From Daucus carota subsp. sativus (lineage: Eukaryota > Streptophyta > Magnoliopsida > Apiales > Apiaceae), in the NCBI RefSeq assembly GCF_001625215.2, contig NC_030388.2, forward strand, positions 27,268,558 to 27,332,557: a DNA stretch of 64,000 nucleotides, written 5' to 3'. Shown here piece by piece: positions 1 to 12,349 of the stretch. The notes below the pieces were generated by a model. The model searched no databases. It was given only the letters and a program-made list of their open reading frames with translations, and was not told the DNA's origin. Every line of letters starts with the position of its first letter. Position 1 is the stretch's first letter. A program made the translations under genes and the position numbers.

Positions 1-119
1 GCGGTTTGTGAAAAATTCAAACCGCAACCGCACCACAAAAATTAAAAACCGCGTTTTGTGGTGCGGTTTGGTGCGGTGTGGGCGGTTTATGCGGTTTGGG
101 CGGTTTTCTGATCACCCCT
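1..119. repeat. end of a hAT-like repeat rich in GCGGTTT
   Basis: Short GCGGTTT and AACCGC motifs are repeated in both orientations and stop abruptly at the sequence GATCACCCCTA. Plant non-autonomous hAT elements often begin TAGGGGTG and carry such motifs, so this looks like the right end of one cut by the window edge. The left end and target duplication cannot be seen, so the family is inferred. Confidence 0.45.
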
Positions 120-1089
120 ATCAAAATGTCTTATATAATTTATATTGTATTACATGTCCAATTTAACCAACTATTTTTACAGAACTCAACATGTTAGACA
201 TATCTCTTTCGTTAGAATTAAGTTAGTATCTAACATATATCGTTTTTGAAAATACTAAATATTTAATTTTAGAAAGAAAATATCATATAAATATTAAAAT
301 TCTTGAAATAAAGGATTATTTTTGCAAAATAAAGACGACACAAACACCTTCTATATACTACCACGCTAATTATGTTTATTATAAGTTGCCTGTATCATAT
401 TGTATTATCCTTTTTAAAAATTAATTTCACAATACATAAATAAAATTTAGTTTCAAACTTTTTATGCCTAACTCCGTAAAATCATACTTCTACCATCTAG
501 GAGTAGTACTGCTAGGTACACAAAATTTTGTCTAACATCGACGCATTTTCATTGAAATTGTTGATATAAATACAGAACACATAAAATTACACAATAATAT
601 ATCCTAAGCATTTTTTTTTTTACGTAGGAACCCGCAACCGCTACTGGGTAAACCCACGAGCTCACGAATAGCCTATATATGTACCTACAATATATACACA
701 CCGTAAAATGCAATTAGTAGCCAATTTGATATTACAAGTGTCTCGCTTTCATCTCAGCTAGTGTATAAAAAATTCATCAAACACCTAGACCTACAAGTCT
801 TTTCCCCCACCTCAATATATACCAAAGCTCATCATGAAGTTGCGCAACTTTGAACTTCAAGGAAGATTTAAATCAACATCATCTGTTACACCGTCACACT
901 CACTCTCTTTCACAAATCGCAACCTTAAACATTCATATTTTTCTTTCGCGTATAAAATACTTGGCATGCATGTTTCCTATGTATGTGTCGTCTCTTCACA
1001 CTCTGGTGCTTGCATAAATTAGCATAAACTTGCCACGAATTCTGAGAACAATTCGTTCTAGCTTCACCAATTACTTCTTCCTACTTCTG
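120..1089. other. AT-rich spacer upstream of the IPT gene
   Basis: Very AT-rich sequence with no convincing gene. Short open frames near 834-1022 lack any recognisable domain or neighbouring splice-linked exon. Distal promoter of the IPT gene may lie here. Confidence 0.5.
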
Positions 1090-1198
1090 CTTAAACAAAA
1101 AGAGAGAGAGGGAGAGAGTGGGGGAGAGAGAGAGGGAGGGAGGGAGTGGGAGAGAGAGAGAGTGGGTGGGAGAGAGTGGGGGAGAGAGAGAGATATAT
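1090..1198 (+). repeat. GA-rich purine tract
   Basis: About 100 bp of almost pure GAGA and GGGA repeats in the proximal promoter or leader of the IPT gene. Such tracts in plant promoters can bind GAGA-binding BBR/BPC factors. That role is inferred here. Confidence 0.8.
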
Positions 1199-1252
1199 AT
1201 CAAACCAAAGACTTGTTACTGCGTTACCATTTGCAGTTTGCCGCATCTGCTG

Positions 1253-1260
1253 TATATAAA
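1253..1260 (+). promoter_or_regulatory. TATA box of the IPT gene
   Basis: TATATAAA lies about 120 bp before the IPT start codon, just downstream of the GA tract. That distance would give a leader of roughly 90 bp. No other good TATA box lies between the GA tract and the ATG. Confidence 0.5.
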
Positions 1261-1379
1261 GGTAAATATCTATGGTCCAACTTTGTTCATACAAGTACAT
1301 GTATCAGCGTATGCATGGCCGTAAATTTCAAGAATATTTTCTCACTTTATTTTGTTTCTTGATCAGCTAAATTATTACA

Positions 1380-2375
1380 ATGAGGATATCATTTTCCGCT
1401 TGCAAACAAGCCCAGCCCCTGGTGAACTTTCGCGGGGATGTCCTAAACATGGACGCCTTCATGCCATGGCTCAAAAAGGACAAAGTCATAATCCTGATGG
1501 GAGCAACAGGGACCGGGAAATCAAAACTCTCAATCGACCTCGCAACTCATTTCCCCGCCGAGATCATCAATTCCGATAAAATTCAAGTCTACCAAGGCCT
1601 AGATATCGTCACCAACAAAGTTACCAAAGAGGAATGTCGCGGCGTGCCGCACCATTTACTAGGCGTAATCAGTCCGGACTCCGATTTTACCGCAACAGAT
1701 TTTCGGCACCACGCGTCCATAGCGGTCGAGTCCATAGTGCAACGCGACCGCCTCCCTATCATAGCCGGCGGCTCCAATTCCTTCATCAAGGCTCTTGTAA
1801 ACGACGAATTTAGATCAAGGTACGCTTGTTGTTTTCTCTGGGTTGATGTGTCACTCCCCGTTCTCCACTCATTCGTATCGAATCGCGTTGATAGAATGGT
1901 GGAATCGGGGCTAATAGACGAGGTGAGGCAGTTTTTTGATCCGGATTCGGATAATTATACGCGAGGATTGAGACGTGCAATAGGATTGCCAGAAATGGAC
2001 CGGTTTTTTCGAGCTGAACCGAATGTGGATGATGAAACTAGAGTTGCTCTACTTGATATGGCGATTGATAAAATAAAAGGCAATACTTGTAGATTGGCTA
2101 CGTACCAATTGAAAAATATTCGGACGCTACAAAAACAAATGGAGTGGCACTTGCACCATTTGGATGCTACTGAGGCTTTTTTAAAGCGCGGCCAAGGATC
2201 CAATGACGCGTGGGAGAGGCTGGTGGCGCGGCCTAGTAAAGCAATTGTTGAAAGTTTTCTCAATGAAGAAGATTCTGCCGCAACTCCTTCGGTGAAAATT
2301 ACTGCCGCCTCACTTCTCGGAGCTGGTTCCGCTATTGCAACGACCACCTCTACGGTTGTGGCAGCAAGTCGCTGA
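1380..2375 (+). CDS. IPT5: adenylate isopentenyltransferase, IPT5-like
   Basis: Makes the first cytokinin intermediate by transferring a dimethylallyl group to the N6 position of ATP or ADP, usually in plastids. The single 331-residue exon fits plant IPT genes of the IPT1/3/5/7 group, which lack introns. The P-loop GATGTGKSKL lies near residues 41-50, followed by the substrate motif INSDKIQVYQGLDIVTNKVT and by IIAGGSNSFI. The wording around ESIVQRDRLPIIAGG and the AlaAla-Ser-Arg C-terminus recall Arabidopsis IPT5 more than IPT3. The first ATG of the frame is used, and the N-terminus MRISFSACKQ is plausible as part of a transit peptide. One oddity is LATYQ, where relatives usually have LACRQ. 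Assignment to the family is firm; the number 5 is a judgement from memory of relatives. Confidence 0.93.
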   Translation: MRISFSACKQAQPLVNFRGDVLNMDAFMPWLKKDKVIILMGATGTGKSKLSIDLATHFPAEIINSDKIQVYQGLDIVTNKVTKEECRGVPHHLLGVISPDSDFTATDFRHHASIAVESIVQRDRLPIIAGGSNSFIKALVNDEFRSRYACCFLWVDVSLPVLHSFVSNRVDRMVESGLIDEVRQFFDPDSDNYTRGLRRAIGLPEMDRFFRAEPNVDDETRVALLDMAIDKIKGNTCRLATYQLKNIRTLQKQMEWHLHHLDATEAFLKRGQGSNDAWERLVARPSKAIVESFLNEEDSAATPSVKITAASLLGAGSAIATTTSTVVAASR

Positions 2376-4100
2376 GCAATTAACGTCAGTTAATTATTGA
2401 AGTGGTTAACAGTTTATTCTCTGTTGATCGAGGTAAAAAAGTGAATTGCTACTTGGAAAAATAAAAAAGGATAAACTCCTTCTGCATTGGCATAAAAAAC
2501 TGTACAAAAATGAGTGACACGGGTGGAGTACAGACCTAAACTGTGGTATCCAAAGGGGTTGCTTTCAGGTGGTTAAGTTTTGTGTCCGTACAGGTGAAAA
2601 TCATTTTAGTAATCCGTGCAGGGGTGGGTTTAAACTTTAATGTAATGAAAAGAGTACAAAAAAGTATTCTTGGGCGCTCCATTTTGCGGGTAGAGTTATT
2701 CGAGTTGTGTGGGGCCTTGTCAAATGACATCCGGTCCTTGTCATTCAGAATTCAGATGTAGGGAGAGTGCGTGTGGGCTTTTTCTGGATTTGTGGTGTGC
2801 CATGCATCATTTCAGTTTTGATAGAGCTGGACGTAAATATTCTTGTGATGTTGTGAATTGACAAATCCATCTTTTCATTGTGACAAATGTACTTGTGTGT
2901 TTGTTTTATGCATGAATATGTGCCGGGACTTGAAAGATCGCATCTAGTATTTGTATGCATCAACATGTTCATGTGCTTATCACTACTAATTATGTACTAA
3001 TTAATTGTTCAGTTTCATCGCACAAAGTATATTTTGTAACTTGCAGGAGTGAGTTAGAAACACTGACAGGTTGAGAAATAATGTATATTTTGATTATGAG
3101 ACCGTTTGGGTGAACTTAAAATAAGTGCTTCTTGCTTAAAATATAAAAGTGGAGTAGAAGTTAGAAGCAAGTTAAGACTTATAAGTGATTAAAGTGCTTG
3201 GAAAAGAAGTAGAAATCCTGAAACAAAAGTTAGCATTCCAAGCTTTTTATAAGTGTTTCTTGACTTTTTACACAAACGGTACGAATAAGTGCTTATAATT
3301 TATAAACCAGAAGCTGGGCTTTTAAACTCTAAACAATCACCACCTATAAATCATACTCACAGGTTCATCTATTTTTTGACAAACCATCCCCCTCCTATAA
3401 ATTCTTATAATCATATATTTAGTAGTTTTTAACAAACCATCCACTACCTATGATCTTGTATAATCATATATTTAGTAGCTATCTAGGTGTGATTAATTTA
3501 AAATTTGAAAAAAAAATGTGTTTTGTGTACATCTATATTCTGAACTTTACACACCACTTGTAATATTATATATCTAAAATCAATACTTGCTGCCTCTTCA
3601 AAATTTCACATAGTTTGTGTATTTTCATCTGGTGTTGCTAATAATGTTGTGTTAAAATACTAATAAACAGGTTTTAAAATGTATTTTATGTATCTGCACT
3701 TTGAATTTCATAACACTTCGTAATATTGTTGTATTCTGTTTTGCTATCGTCTATTTATATTTGAACTTATTATCCTTAATATATAGCATCTGACGAAAGT
3801 ATACTAAAAAATCTTGAAGTGAAATATTGTAATAAAGAATTTCAAAGTATTGCAATCGTTGTAAAATTAAAACATAGATACATAAAATGCACTTTTCTGC
3901 GTAAATTACCATGTGATACCAGACTAAAGTTCCGTGTGAATCTTTAGGGAACCCCGTGTGAATCAGTATGGCTCTTTACAGCTAGTGCTAAATGTATACG
4001 ATTCTCACTATACAACTTAATGTTCTCCTTTTGTCCAATTCTTTCCAATTTATTCCTGATTCGACGAGAGTACGTACCTTAGCGAGAACTAAAAACATAA
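2376..4100. other. spacer with a small MITE-like segment
   Basis: No gene seen. Around 3101-3281 a segment opens with ACCGTTTGGGT and closes with ACACAAACGGT and is full of AAGTGCTT motifs. This resembles a small inverted-repeat element, but no clean target duplication was found. The rest is AT-rich. Confidence 0.4.
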
Positions 4101-4500
4101 TAGCATCTCCAATGGTGCTCCAAAATCATTCCTTAAAGTATAATAAAAAATGTGGCTCTTAGGAAGTTAATACATCGGAAAACGTGAGAACTCCAATGCT
4201 ACTCTTTATAGTTAGCTCCTAATTCACATTTTATATTTATTTTATATAAATGGGAGGAAAAAGTTAAATAAAAGAGAGAGAAGATTGGAAAGAAAATAAT
4301 ATTATATTGAGTTAAGAGCTACTAGATGCTCTTTAAAAGAAAAGAGAGAGAGTAACCTCCTAAATTTTTAAAAAGTATCTAGGAGCCCATTGGAGCACTA
4401 GATTTTGATTTGCTCCTAAAATTTGGACTTAGGAGCTTGTTTAGGAGCCCATTGGAGCACTAGATTTTGATTTGCTCCTAAAATTTGGACTTAAGAGAAC
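4101..4500. repeat. MITE-like segment with 62-bp tandem duplication
   Basis: Starts with AGCATCTCCAATGG, a terminus like that of the Tourist-like elements elsewhere in the window. It ends in two near-identical 51-bp copies (4381-4431 and 4443-4493, period 62) containing CCCATTGGAGCACTAG. The outer boundary on the right and the target duplication are unclear. Confidence 0.4.
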
Positions 4501-6837
4501 TAGATTAACACAGTATCCTCATGCATGCATGCATAGCTTACACAAAAGAGTTTGGAAGAGTCCTTCAAAGTTCATAGTCTAATACACTGCAGTCTCTCTT
4601 TAGAAACATGCAAGTCTTGATTCTCTCAAAGAGTTCTCCATTAAAAGACTAATTATTCATTCCATCACGATTGTGTATTAAATTGAAAAAAAATTGGAAT
4701 CTATGGATAAAGGAACATAGTTCACTCAAGTGAGAAGAGTTGTATCTCCCCACTGACCTCTTTAAGCTAAATGATCCTAATCATATATTATATTATACTA
4801 ATAAGAGGTTATGAAAGATGCCCACCAAGTGAAATCAAAGGCCTTGATAAAAAGTGTACATATAGGCCTTGATAAAAAGTGTACATATATATGTATGAAA
4901 GAGATTTTTTGTTCTCACACTTTCACATAATTCCACAAAGGAATAGTCAAATCAATCTTTTGTACAAGTAGCTTATTCGAAAAGAGAAAAAGAAGAAATG
5001 AGTTCTAATGTTCATGTGTGTATTGTCTCTGTCAAGAAATATTTTTATATATGAGAGACTCATGGCTTGATATTCCAATTACTTTTCAAAATGTAGATAA
5101 TTATTTTATTCATCATGCCCCTTTGTTAAGAAATATCTTTTAGTTAAGTATATTATCATTTAGACATAGCATATGTTTCCTTTTCTTCACCAAAATATAA
5201 TATCTTGTACTCAGGACTTTTTAATATGAGTTATAGACTACTTTCAAAAAAAAAAAATATGAGTCATAGACTAATTAATACCTAGACTCAATGTCGTAAA
5301 AACGGAAATCTGACTTAATCAGTTAATACACAAAAATGTCGGTGTATAATTTTTTTGAATATATATTACACATAATATGTATTATTATGCATAAAATTAT
5401 TTATAATTACTTTTACTAATAAAATAGATATTGATATAAATCAATACCATTGAATTTCCTTTGTCCTTGTTATATTGGGAATATAAATTTATAACTCAAA
5501 TATTAATTTATTATGTATTATTAATTAATTTAATATTAATTCATCATGACTTTTTAATTAGTTGTTTACTAATTAATGGAGATTCTACCATACAAGTTTC
5601 AATTATAAAATTATCTACCAGATTAAGATGTTCTTTATTTAAAGAATGTAGAAATAATATATGGGCCTAGAAGTATAAAGTAACCACCAAATCGAGTTGC
5701 ACCCATTCTTTGGATCAAGGCTTGCTATAATAATCTACTAAGTGAGAATTTTTATTCAGAGAAATCCCGGATCAGTGATAAGGATAATCCTAAACTATAT
5801 CCTATTTTCCAGAAACGAAAAAAAAGGCCCAGAAGGTAAAAGAAGATAAGTGCAGAGACTGCTGTTCTAACAAATGGAATGATCTATGGGTCAGGTGACA
5901 AATCTCCTCCCTTTTATGTTTGGGCCACTTTATTGTTTTATACTAAATTTTTTTGTTAGTCCCACTGATTTTAAGTTTTCTGGGCTTGTGGGTTTTGGTT
6001 TCTCAAAAGAAAGAGTGTTGTGGCTTGTGGGTCATGGACTGCGTTTGAGGATGGCTCTCATATAAACCCAGTAGAGTGGATCTAATGGGCTGTGGCAAAC
6101 GAACTAACATTTGGGCTTTCAATCTGCACAAGAAAATAAAATAGAATGTGAAAATGGGAAAGAGTTTTATTGTTGGAGCCAAGAGACTCTCCCTCCTGCA
6201 GTAATTTCTTTTTTGAGGATACGAAATGCTACGATAAAATTTCGACATAAAATATCATTTATTTAAATTTACATATACGAAATAAAATGCCAGATTTACA
6301 TGAGTATCAATCGATAAGGATGAACATGAAAAGCTGTGCGCTTTGGCACAATATGAGTGCATATGTAATCATCTACGCAAGAACTCGTTTTCAAGTTGTG
6401 TAGCATCAGTCCATTCTGATCAAGAATATCCATTCAAAACGAAAAATCTCAATATTTAATTCGAACCTCTTAAATCCAAGCACGAGAAAAACTAACTACA
6501 ATAATAATTAATTTGATCGAAAAAAATACCTGTTATAGATGGTTATCAGTTTCATATTTCAAAATCTTGAAATCCCGAGATCTCGAAATATCATCTTCGC
6601 TTTATTCACGAGGATTAACAACATTTTAGTAACGTTTCCGCAACTCCCGAAAAAAAAACCCAAAGGGGCCTACAGAAAGCGATGCACACCACGGCACAAC
6701 ACGTGTATTTACACACTCCTGATATATCCATAATAAAATATACTCATAATATACAACACACACAGTCACACACCGGACCGGAGAAACACTGTTACACAAA
6801 CATCTACACACAAATTATAGATTATATACATACAGAG
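4501..6837. other. AT-rich intergenic spacer
   Basis: No supported gene. A 26-bp direct repeat (TAGGCCTTGATAAAAAGTGT) occurs twice near 4838-4890. The last 150 bp before 6838 should hold the promoter and leader of the CBS/DUF21 gene. Confidence 0.5.
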
Positions 6838-9800
6838 ATGAAGAAGCTGACGAATTGGCTGTTGATAATGGCGATGAGGCCGAGACTGACCGGAGAGGAG
6901 TCGTCGTCGATAGAATTCGGGACGTTTTTGTGGTACGTGTACGCCGGAGTTTCGTGTGCGCTTGTTCTGTTCGCCGGAATAATGTCGGGGCTTACCTTGG
7001 GATTGATGTCGCTCGGTCTCGTCGAGCTCGAGATTCTCCAGCGGAGCGGTTCTCCCAAGGAGAAACAACAAGCTGGTAGTTTTTTTATTCAATTCTGCTT
7101 AATTTGTGCGTGTTTTTGAAATTTTGAGTTTGTTAGTGTGAATTGTTGTTGTGTATGTATGTGTGATTGTTTTCTGATTGATTGATTATGACTTGTGGAG
7201 TATTGAAGTGGTGTTTGATGTGAAATGGATTGTTGAATGTGTGAGCTTGCGATGTTTGGTTTCGAGACTAGTTTGTTGGATTAGTAAATTTGATAGTTGG
7301 AATTAGGCTGTGTAGAAATGAAATTTTATGTGGCGAGATAACTGGATCATATGTATGTTGCGGTGAATGGCTTTGAGTATGTTAGTATATTCTGTGTACT
7401 TGATTTTTTGTTGATTCGGTATGGTATGCCAATGATCACTTTTCGTGAATTGGTTAGCTATGATTTGTAAGGAATTCTTTATATCTGTGTTTGATGAAAC
7501 AGGATCATGAGTTAGTATACGATTTTAGGAAGAAAACACTGCTCTTTAGTAGATGGATTTGAGTATGTTAGTATATTCTGTGTACTTGATTTCTTGTTGA
7601 TTCAGTATGGTATGCCAATTATCACTTTTCTTGAATTGGTTAGCTATGATTTGTAAGGAATTCTTTTTTATCTGTGTTTGATGAAACAGGATCATGAGTT
7701 AGTATCCGATTTTAAGGAGAAAACACTGCTTTTTAGTAAATGGCTTTCTGTATGTTAGTATTCTGTGTACTTGATTTTTTTGTTGATTCTGTATGGTATG
7801 CCCAATTATCACTTTCCGTGAATTGGTCAGCTATGATTTGCAAGGAATTCTTTTATCAGTGTTTGATGAAACAGGATCATGAGTTAGTATAAAAACAGTG
7901 ATTTTCATTTTAGAGCGGTTCTGTCACTAGCATGCGAATATGATTGCATTAGAGTTGATTAATATTTTTTTGGGGGCATTGCTCTTTGCAGCGGTAATCC
8001 TTCCAGTTGTTCAGAAGCAGCACCAGCTACTTGTGACGTTGCTCCTCTGTAATGCTGCAGCCATGGAGGTCTGAGATAATGGCATCTTCACTTTTTAGTT
8101 GATATCTTTTTGGAAAAAATTGATATCTTTTCTACATGGCATAACTCTGTTGTTTCTCTATTTGATTATGTAAATGAGTATAATAGAGTTGAGATATGTG
8201 TTTTGCGGTTATTTATACATACCAATTGATTCTGAATTATGGAATTAGTGAAAGTGAAAAGGTGTAAAACAAAGTTTGCTGGAGGAAGTGCTTACATGAA
8301 AATACATTTCAACAAGTAGTCAAAATCTTTCAAACAAGTGATTTCAGTTGCCCGAGAAACAATGAAGCTGAATTTGTAATAAGATTGGTTAATTTCAAAC
8401 AGATATAGGACAACATAATAAATTCATATGAAAGGTTTTCCTTTTCTCCTCTGATGAGAAATTATTATTTATTAAGGTTTTAGGCTGTGACACAGGAATT
8501 GATAGAATTGAATAGAATGTTAGCGAAGTTGCATAAATGGTTCGACCGCGCAATGCGCAAATGCCACTTACAAATTTGGTGCGCTGGCACTTAAATACAG
8601 TTGTCCTCGAGTTGACGCACTTGGATAAAAAATAGCAAATGCAAACATACCTACGTGGAAAGAAAAGTATCTCCAGATGTAACTTTTCTTCTACGGACAT
8701 TAAACATGTCCTAGTTTATTGTTGGCATGAATTTTGTACGCATGCTTAAAATTTTCATTTGTTATTAGACTATATATTCTTATCTACATCGAAATAGATA
8801 TTTGTACAAACACTATGCTGATGTATTTCTCATTGTTTTACGAAATACAGGCCTTGCCTCTATATCTGGATAAGATTTTCAATCAGGTTGTGGCGATCTT
8901 GCTCTCTGTAACTTTTGTTCTATTCTTTGGAGAGGTAAATTACTATATTCATTGTATATTGTACAAGAGATTAATCGTTGTGGTTCTGTATACAGATAGA
9001 GCTTGAATTTGTTTGTAAATTCTACTTGTCAGGTTATTCCTCAGGCAATTTGTACTAGATATGGACTTGCTGTAGGTTCTAACCTTGTTTGGCTCGTGCG
9101 CTTTTTGATGATAATTTGCTATCCAATTTCTTACCCTATTGGGAAGGTAACGGGTCAATTATGCGGGAGTTTCTTTCCTTGCTTGTTCAATGGTTATTCT
9201 GTGCTATGTGCTATAAGAAAAGGAAATAAAATTAGACTTTTTAGTAACCTAATAAACTCTTTATTGCCAGGTTGAGTTGATTTTCTTGGTCTGGTTTTTA
9301 ATATATAGTTCTACTTTACAAACTGATAAGGGAGTTCTTAAATTTAACTAAGCCGCGATCTTGTTCCAGATTCTTGATTGGGTCTTAGGACACAATGAAG
9401 CACTATTTCGGCGAGCTCAATTAAAAGCCCTTGTTTCTATCCACAGTAAAGATGTAAGTACATCTTTTTAATTAAAGTTGTACATGTATCGAAATTCAAA
9501 AAATGTATATTATGATCAACGAATTGTATATTCCTCAAGTAGGCTTTAAGTGCTATTTTTTCTTCATGCCCTAATATGCTATTTACGAAAATTCAGGAAG
9601 GGAAAGGAGGTGAGCTTACACATGATGAAACAACGATTATTAGCGGTGCACTAGACTTAACTGAGAAGGTAATCGTCACCTTGACTTCTCCTATTAGATT
9701 CTGGCCAGTTTTTCTCTAAAAGGTAGACAGAGGCTGATTGCTACATTATCCCAGCACTTCGAATGAACAAATTTTCCATTGAACTTTGGGCTTTTCATTT

Positions 9801-12349
9801 TGATGTAAATCTTAGTTCTTGATAAAAGGGCACATCTGCAATGTGTTGCATACTTCTAGTATTAATTTTTCATGTTTGTGACAGACTGCTCAGGAAGCGA
9901 TGACACCAATTGAGTCAACATTTTCTTTGGATGTCAATTCAAAACTGGACTGGTATGTGTATTTACTTGACAAATTGATAGAATACTGTGTGTTGTGTCT
10001 TGTGGCTGTGAAAACCTGGGTGTGTTTAGTCAAACTGATCAACATATCTGCAGTTTATGTGTCTACTATTTCTTTGTATGTCATGATCACTGAAGTTTAA
10101 GGTTTTCATCATAATGATTAATGTATCTGTGTTCTTTTTATTAACAAGTGCTGCATCTTTGGTGTGGGAAATTGAGCAGCTGATTATTGTGATTTTATGT
10201 TCACTTATCAACTTGATATAACAGGGAGGCAATGGGAAAAATTCTTGCTAGGGGTCACAGCCGTGTTCCTGTATATTCTGGAAACCCGAAGAACATAATT
10301 GGTCTTCTACTGGTATGTGTATATCCTAAAAAGAGGAAAATTGTAGTGAGTGTGCGAACAGTCCTTCAAATTATATCATTCTTCATATGCAATAGTGATA
10401 CATCTATACGATAAGGATAGGCTTTTGCTTCTCATTGGAGAGAGAAAAAAAAGTTCTGAAAAAAATTACAATGTAATTTAGGGTTTTGGACTTGTCTTTC
10501 GACTCGAATTTACTTCTCTAGTCCCCTCTTTTCATGAGATACCTCCATATTTCACCAGATTATCGAGTTCAGTTTTTTCTCCATTCTGGCTCTAGGTCTT
10601 TCTTATTGTTCCTGTAGATGAATGTGCCATATATATTTAACTATATATATAGAGGGAAAAAGAGGATTCAAATGCGTGTATAAATAGGAATAGTTATTTA
10701 TGTGATCTTTAAGTCTGTTTTAGTAATTTACGGGTGTCTTTCAGGATGAATCTAAATTTGTGACTCAGTATATTGCATTCTCATCAATTACGACATTTTC
10801 TAATCTTTCCATGACATATGTATCAGGTGAAAAGTCTTCTAACAGTGAGGGCAGAAACTGAGACCCCTGTCAGTGCTGTTTCTATCCGAAGGATACCACG
10901 GTTAGATCACTTGATCTTGATTGTATCATGCTTATGTTCTTTTTGTTTATCAGTGATCAAGATTTATACATTCTGATCATTTGCCAGGGTTCCTGCGAAT
11001 ATGCCTCTATATGACATACTGAATGAATTTCAAAAGGGTAGCAGTCATATGGCAGCTGTTGTAAAATCCAAAAAAAACATGAAACCTCCATCAGTGGATG
11101 AAGATAAAATAATGGATGTAACAATAACTGAAGAGAGTTCTCAGTCAAGTTCCTTGCTGTCTAAGCGGGAGAAGTTGGATAGCGTTATTGTTGATATTGA
11201 GAAAGCTCCAACTGGTGCTAATGGTAACTTGCAGATTGCTGTAAATAGCGATACAAATAATACTGGGAACACTAATTTGATAGAGGAGGTTGAGGATGGA
11301 GAAGTTATCGGAATCATCACTTTAGAAGATGTATTTGAAGAACTTCTGCAGGTATTCTTCATGATTTATATTCTTCCCCCTTCCTCAAGCTCTTTGCTTC
11401 ATAAGGTCATACAGTGCCAGCGGCTAGCACATCTTAATTCTTATATATTATTTTTTTAAATGCAGGAGGAGATAGTAGATGAGACAGATGAATATGTTGA
11501 TGTACATAAAAGGTAATTGGATTACTTCGAATTGCAAAATTACTTAATCTGAAAAGATCTGATGTTGACATTGTTAATTCTATTAAAGCATATAGATATT
11601 TGAACTTTGATGCAATATCTCTAATTCTCTATCTGTAGGATACGCGTCGCTGCTGCTGCAGCTGCTTCTTCAGTGGCACGTGCCCCATCAATTCGAAAAA
11701 TGAATGCCTTAAAAGGAGCTGTAAGTATAGATTATTGCATTAAATTGATTTCCTAAACTTGAATACAACTGCGAAGATGTTTGACTTTTTTAGAATACTG
11801 CCTTATATCATTACTTGCACAAAAGATAGCACTATAAAGCTCTTAATCAGTCCAGTATTTGATATTTAACATGATACATTAAATTTTATATTACTCAATT
11901 GATATAGTGTTATCCTTTTGGCTCACTCTTCATCTCCATCCTTTAGTCGTAGAATGTATCATCCTCGGTGAATTCATTTTTTCTGTACTGTTATGTTCCT
12001 TAAAATCTGTAAGTGCTAATATTGTATTTCATCTATTGCCATTATGATCTGTGGCAGAACCTGGAATTACTGGGAATTTTGATTTGTGTGCATAAGCATA
12101 GTTGCAAAGATTCTTCATTATAATTTTGGGTGAAATGAACCTAACTGAACTTGATGTCCATTGTTTTGCAATTTTTTTCCTAAATGGTTGTGTGTTGTAC
12201 TGTGGTTAGATGTAACCTGAATTTTGTGTTTCTTTTAGGGAGGCCAAAGTAGGAAAGGGATGACTCCAGGGAAGGTAAATGAAGACAACTCAAATTCAAC
12301 AGGGATACAAGGAAGTCTAGCTGAGCCTCTGCTTGGTAAGAAACAATGA
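6838..12349 (+). CDS. DUF21 (CNNM) and CBS-domain membrane protein
   Basis: A 13-exon gene encoding 500 residues. CDS exons: 6838-7075, 7992-8068, 8851-8934, 9033-9146, 9370-9453, 9597-9668, 9885-9952, 10225-10312, 10827-10900, 10988-11351, 11466-11512, 11639-11720, 12239-12349; all phases close. The N-terminal DUF21/CNNM domain (about residues 28-200) has several membrane segments, with [18 protein letters not shown] in the first and [11 protein letters not shown] in the last. A CBS pair follows, with [17 protein letters not shown] near residue 230 and [20 protein letters not shown]. An acidic insertion interrupts the second CBS domain before [17 protein letters not shown]. Plant members are annotated as DUF21 proteins. 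Animal and bacterial relatives (CNNM, CorC/MpfA) act in magnesium efflux or tolerance, so metal transport in a membrane such as the tonoplast is inferred. The model matches Arabidopsis At4g14240-type proteins in order and length. Confidence 0.93.
7375..7895 (+). repeat. three tandem copies of a ~186-bp unit in intron 1
   Basis: Copies begin near 7375, 7561 and 7749. Each contains GTGTACTTGATTTTTTGTTG, GGTATGCC, a GCTATGATTTG segment and GATGAAACAGGATCATGAG. The third copy is shortened. The copies differ by scattered substitutions and small indels, so the triplication is not brand new. Confidence 0.85.

Noticed and set aside
834-1022. 62-codon plus-strand open frame upstream of IPT
   Set aside because: No domain, no relation to IPT leaders, and composition like the spacer. 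Not supported as a gene.
5249-5275. Poly-A run flanked by two ATGAGT(T/C)ATAGACTA copies, suggestive of a SINE or retrocopy end
   Set aside because: The duplicated stretch is short, no body with a Pol III promoter precedes it, and slippage explains it.
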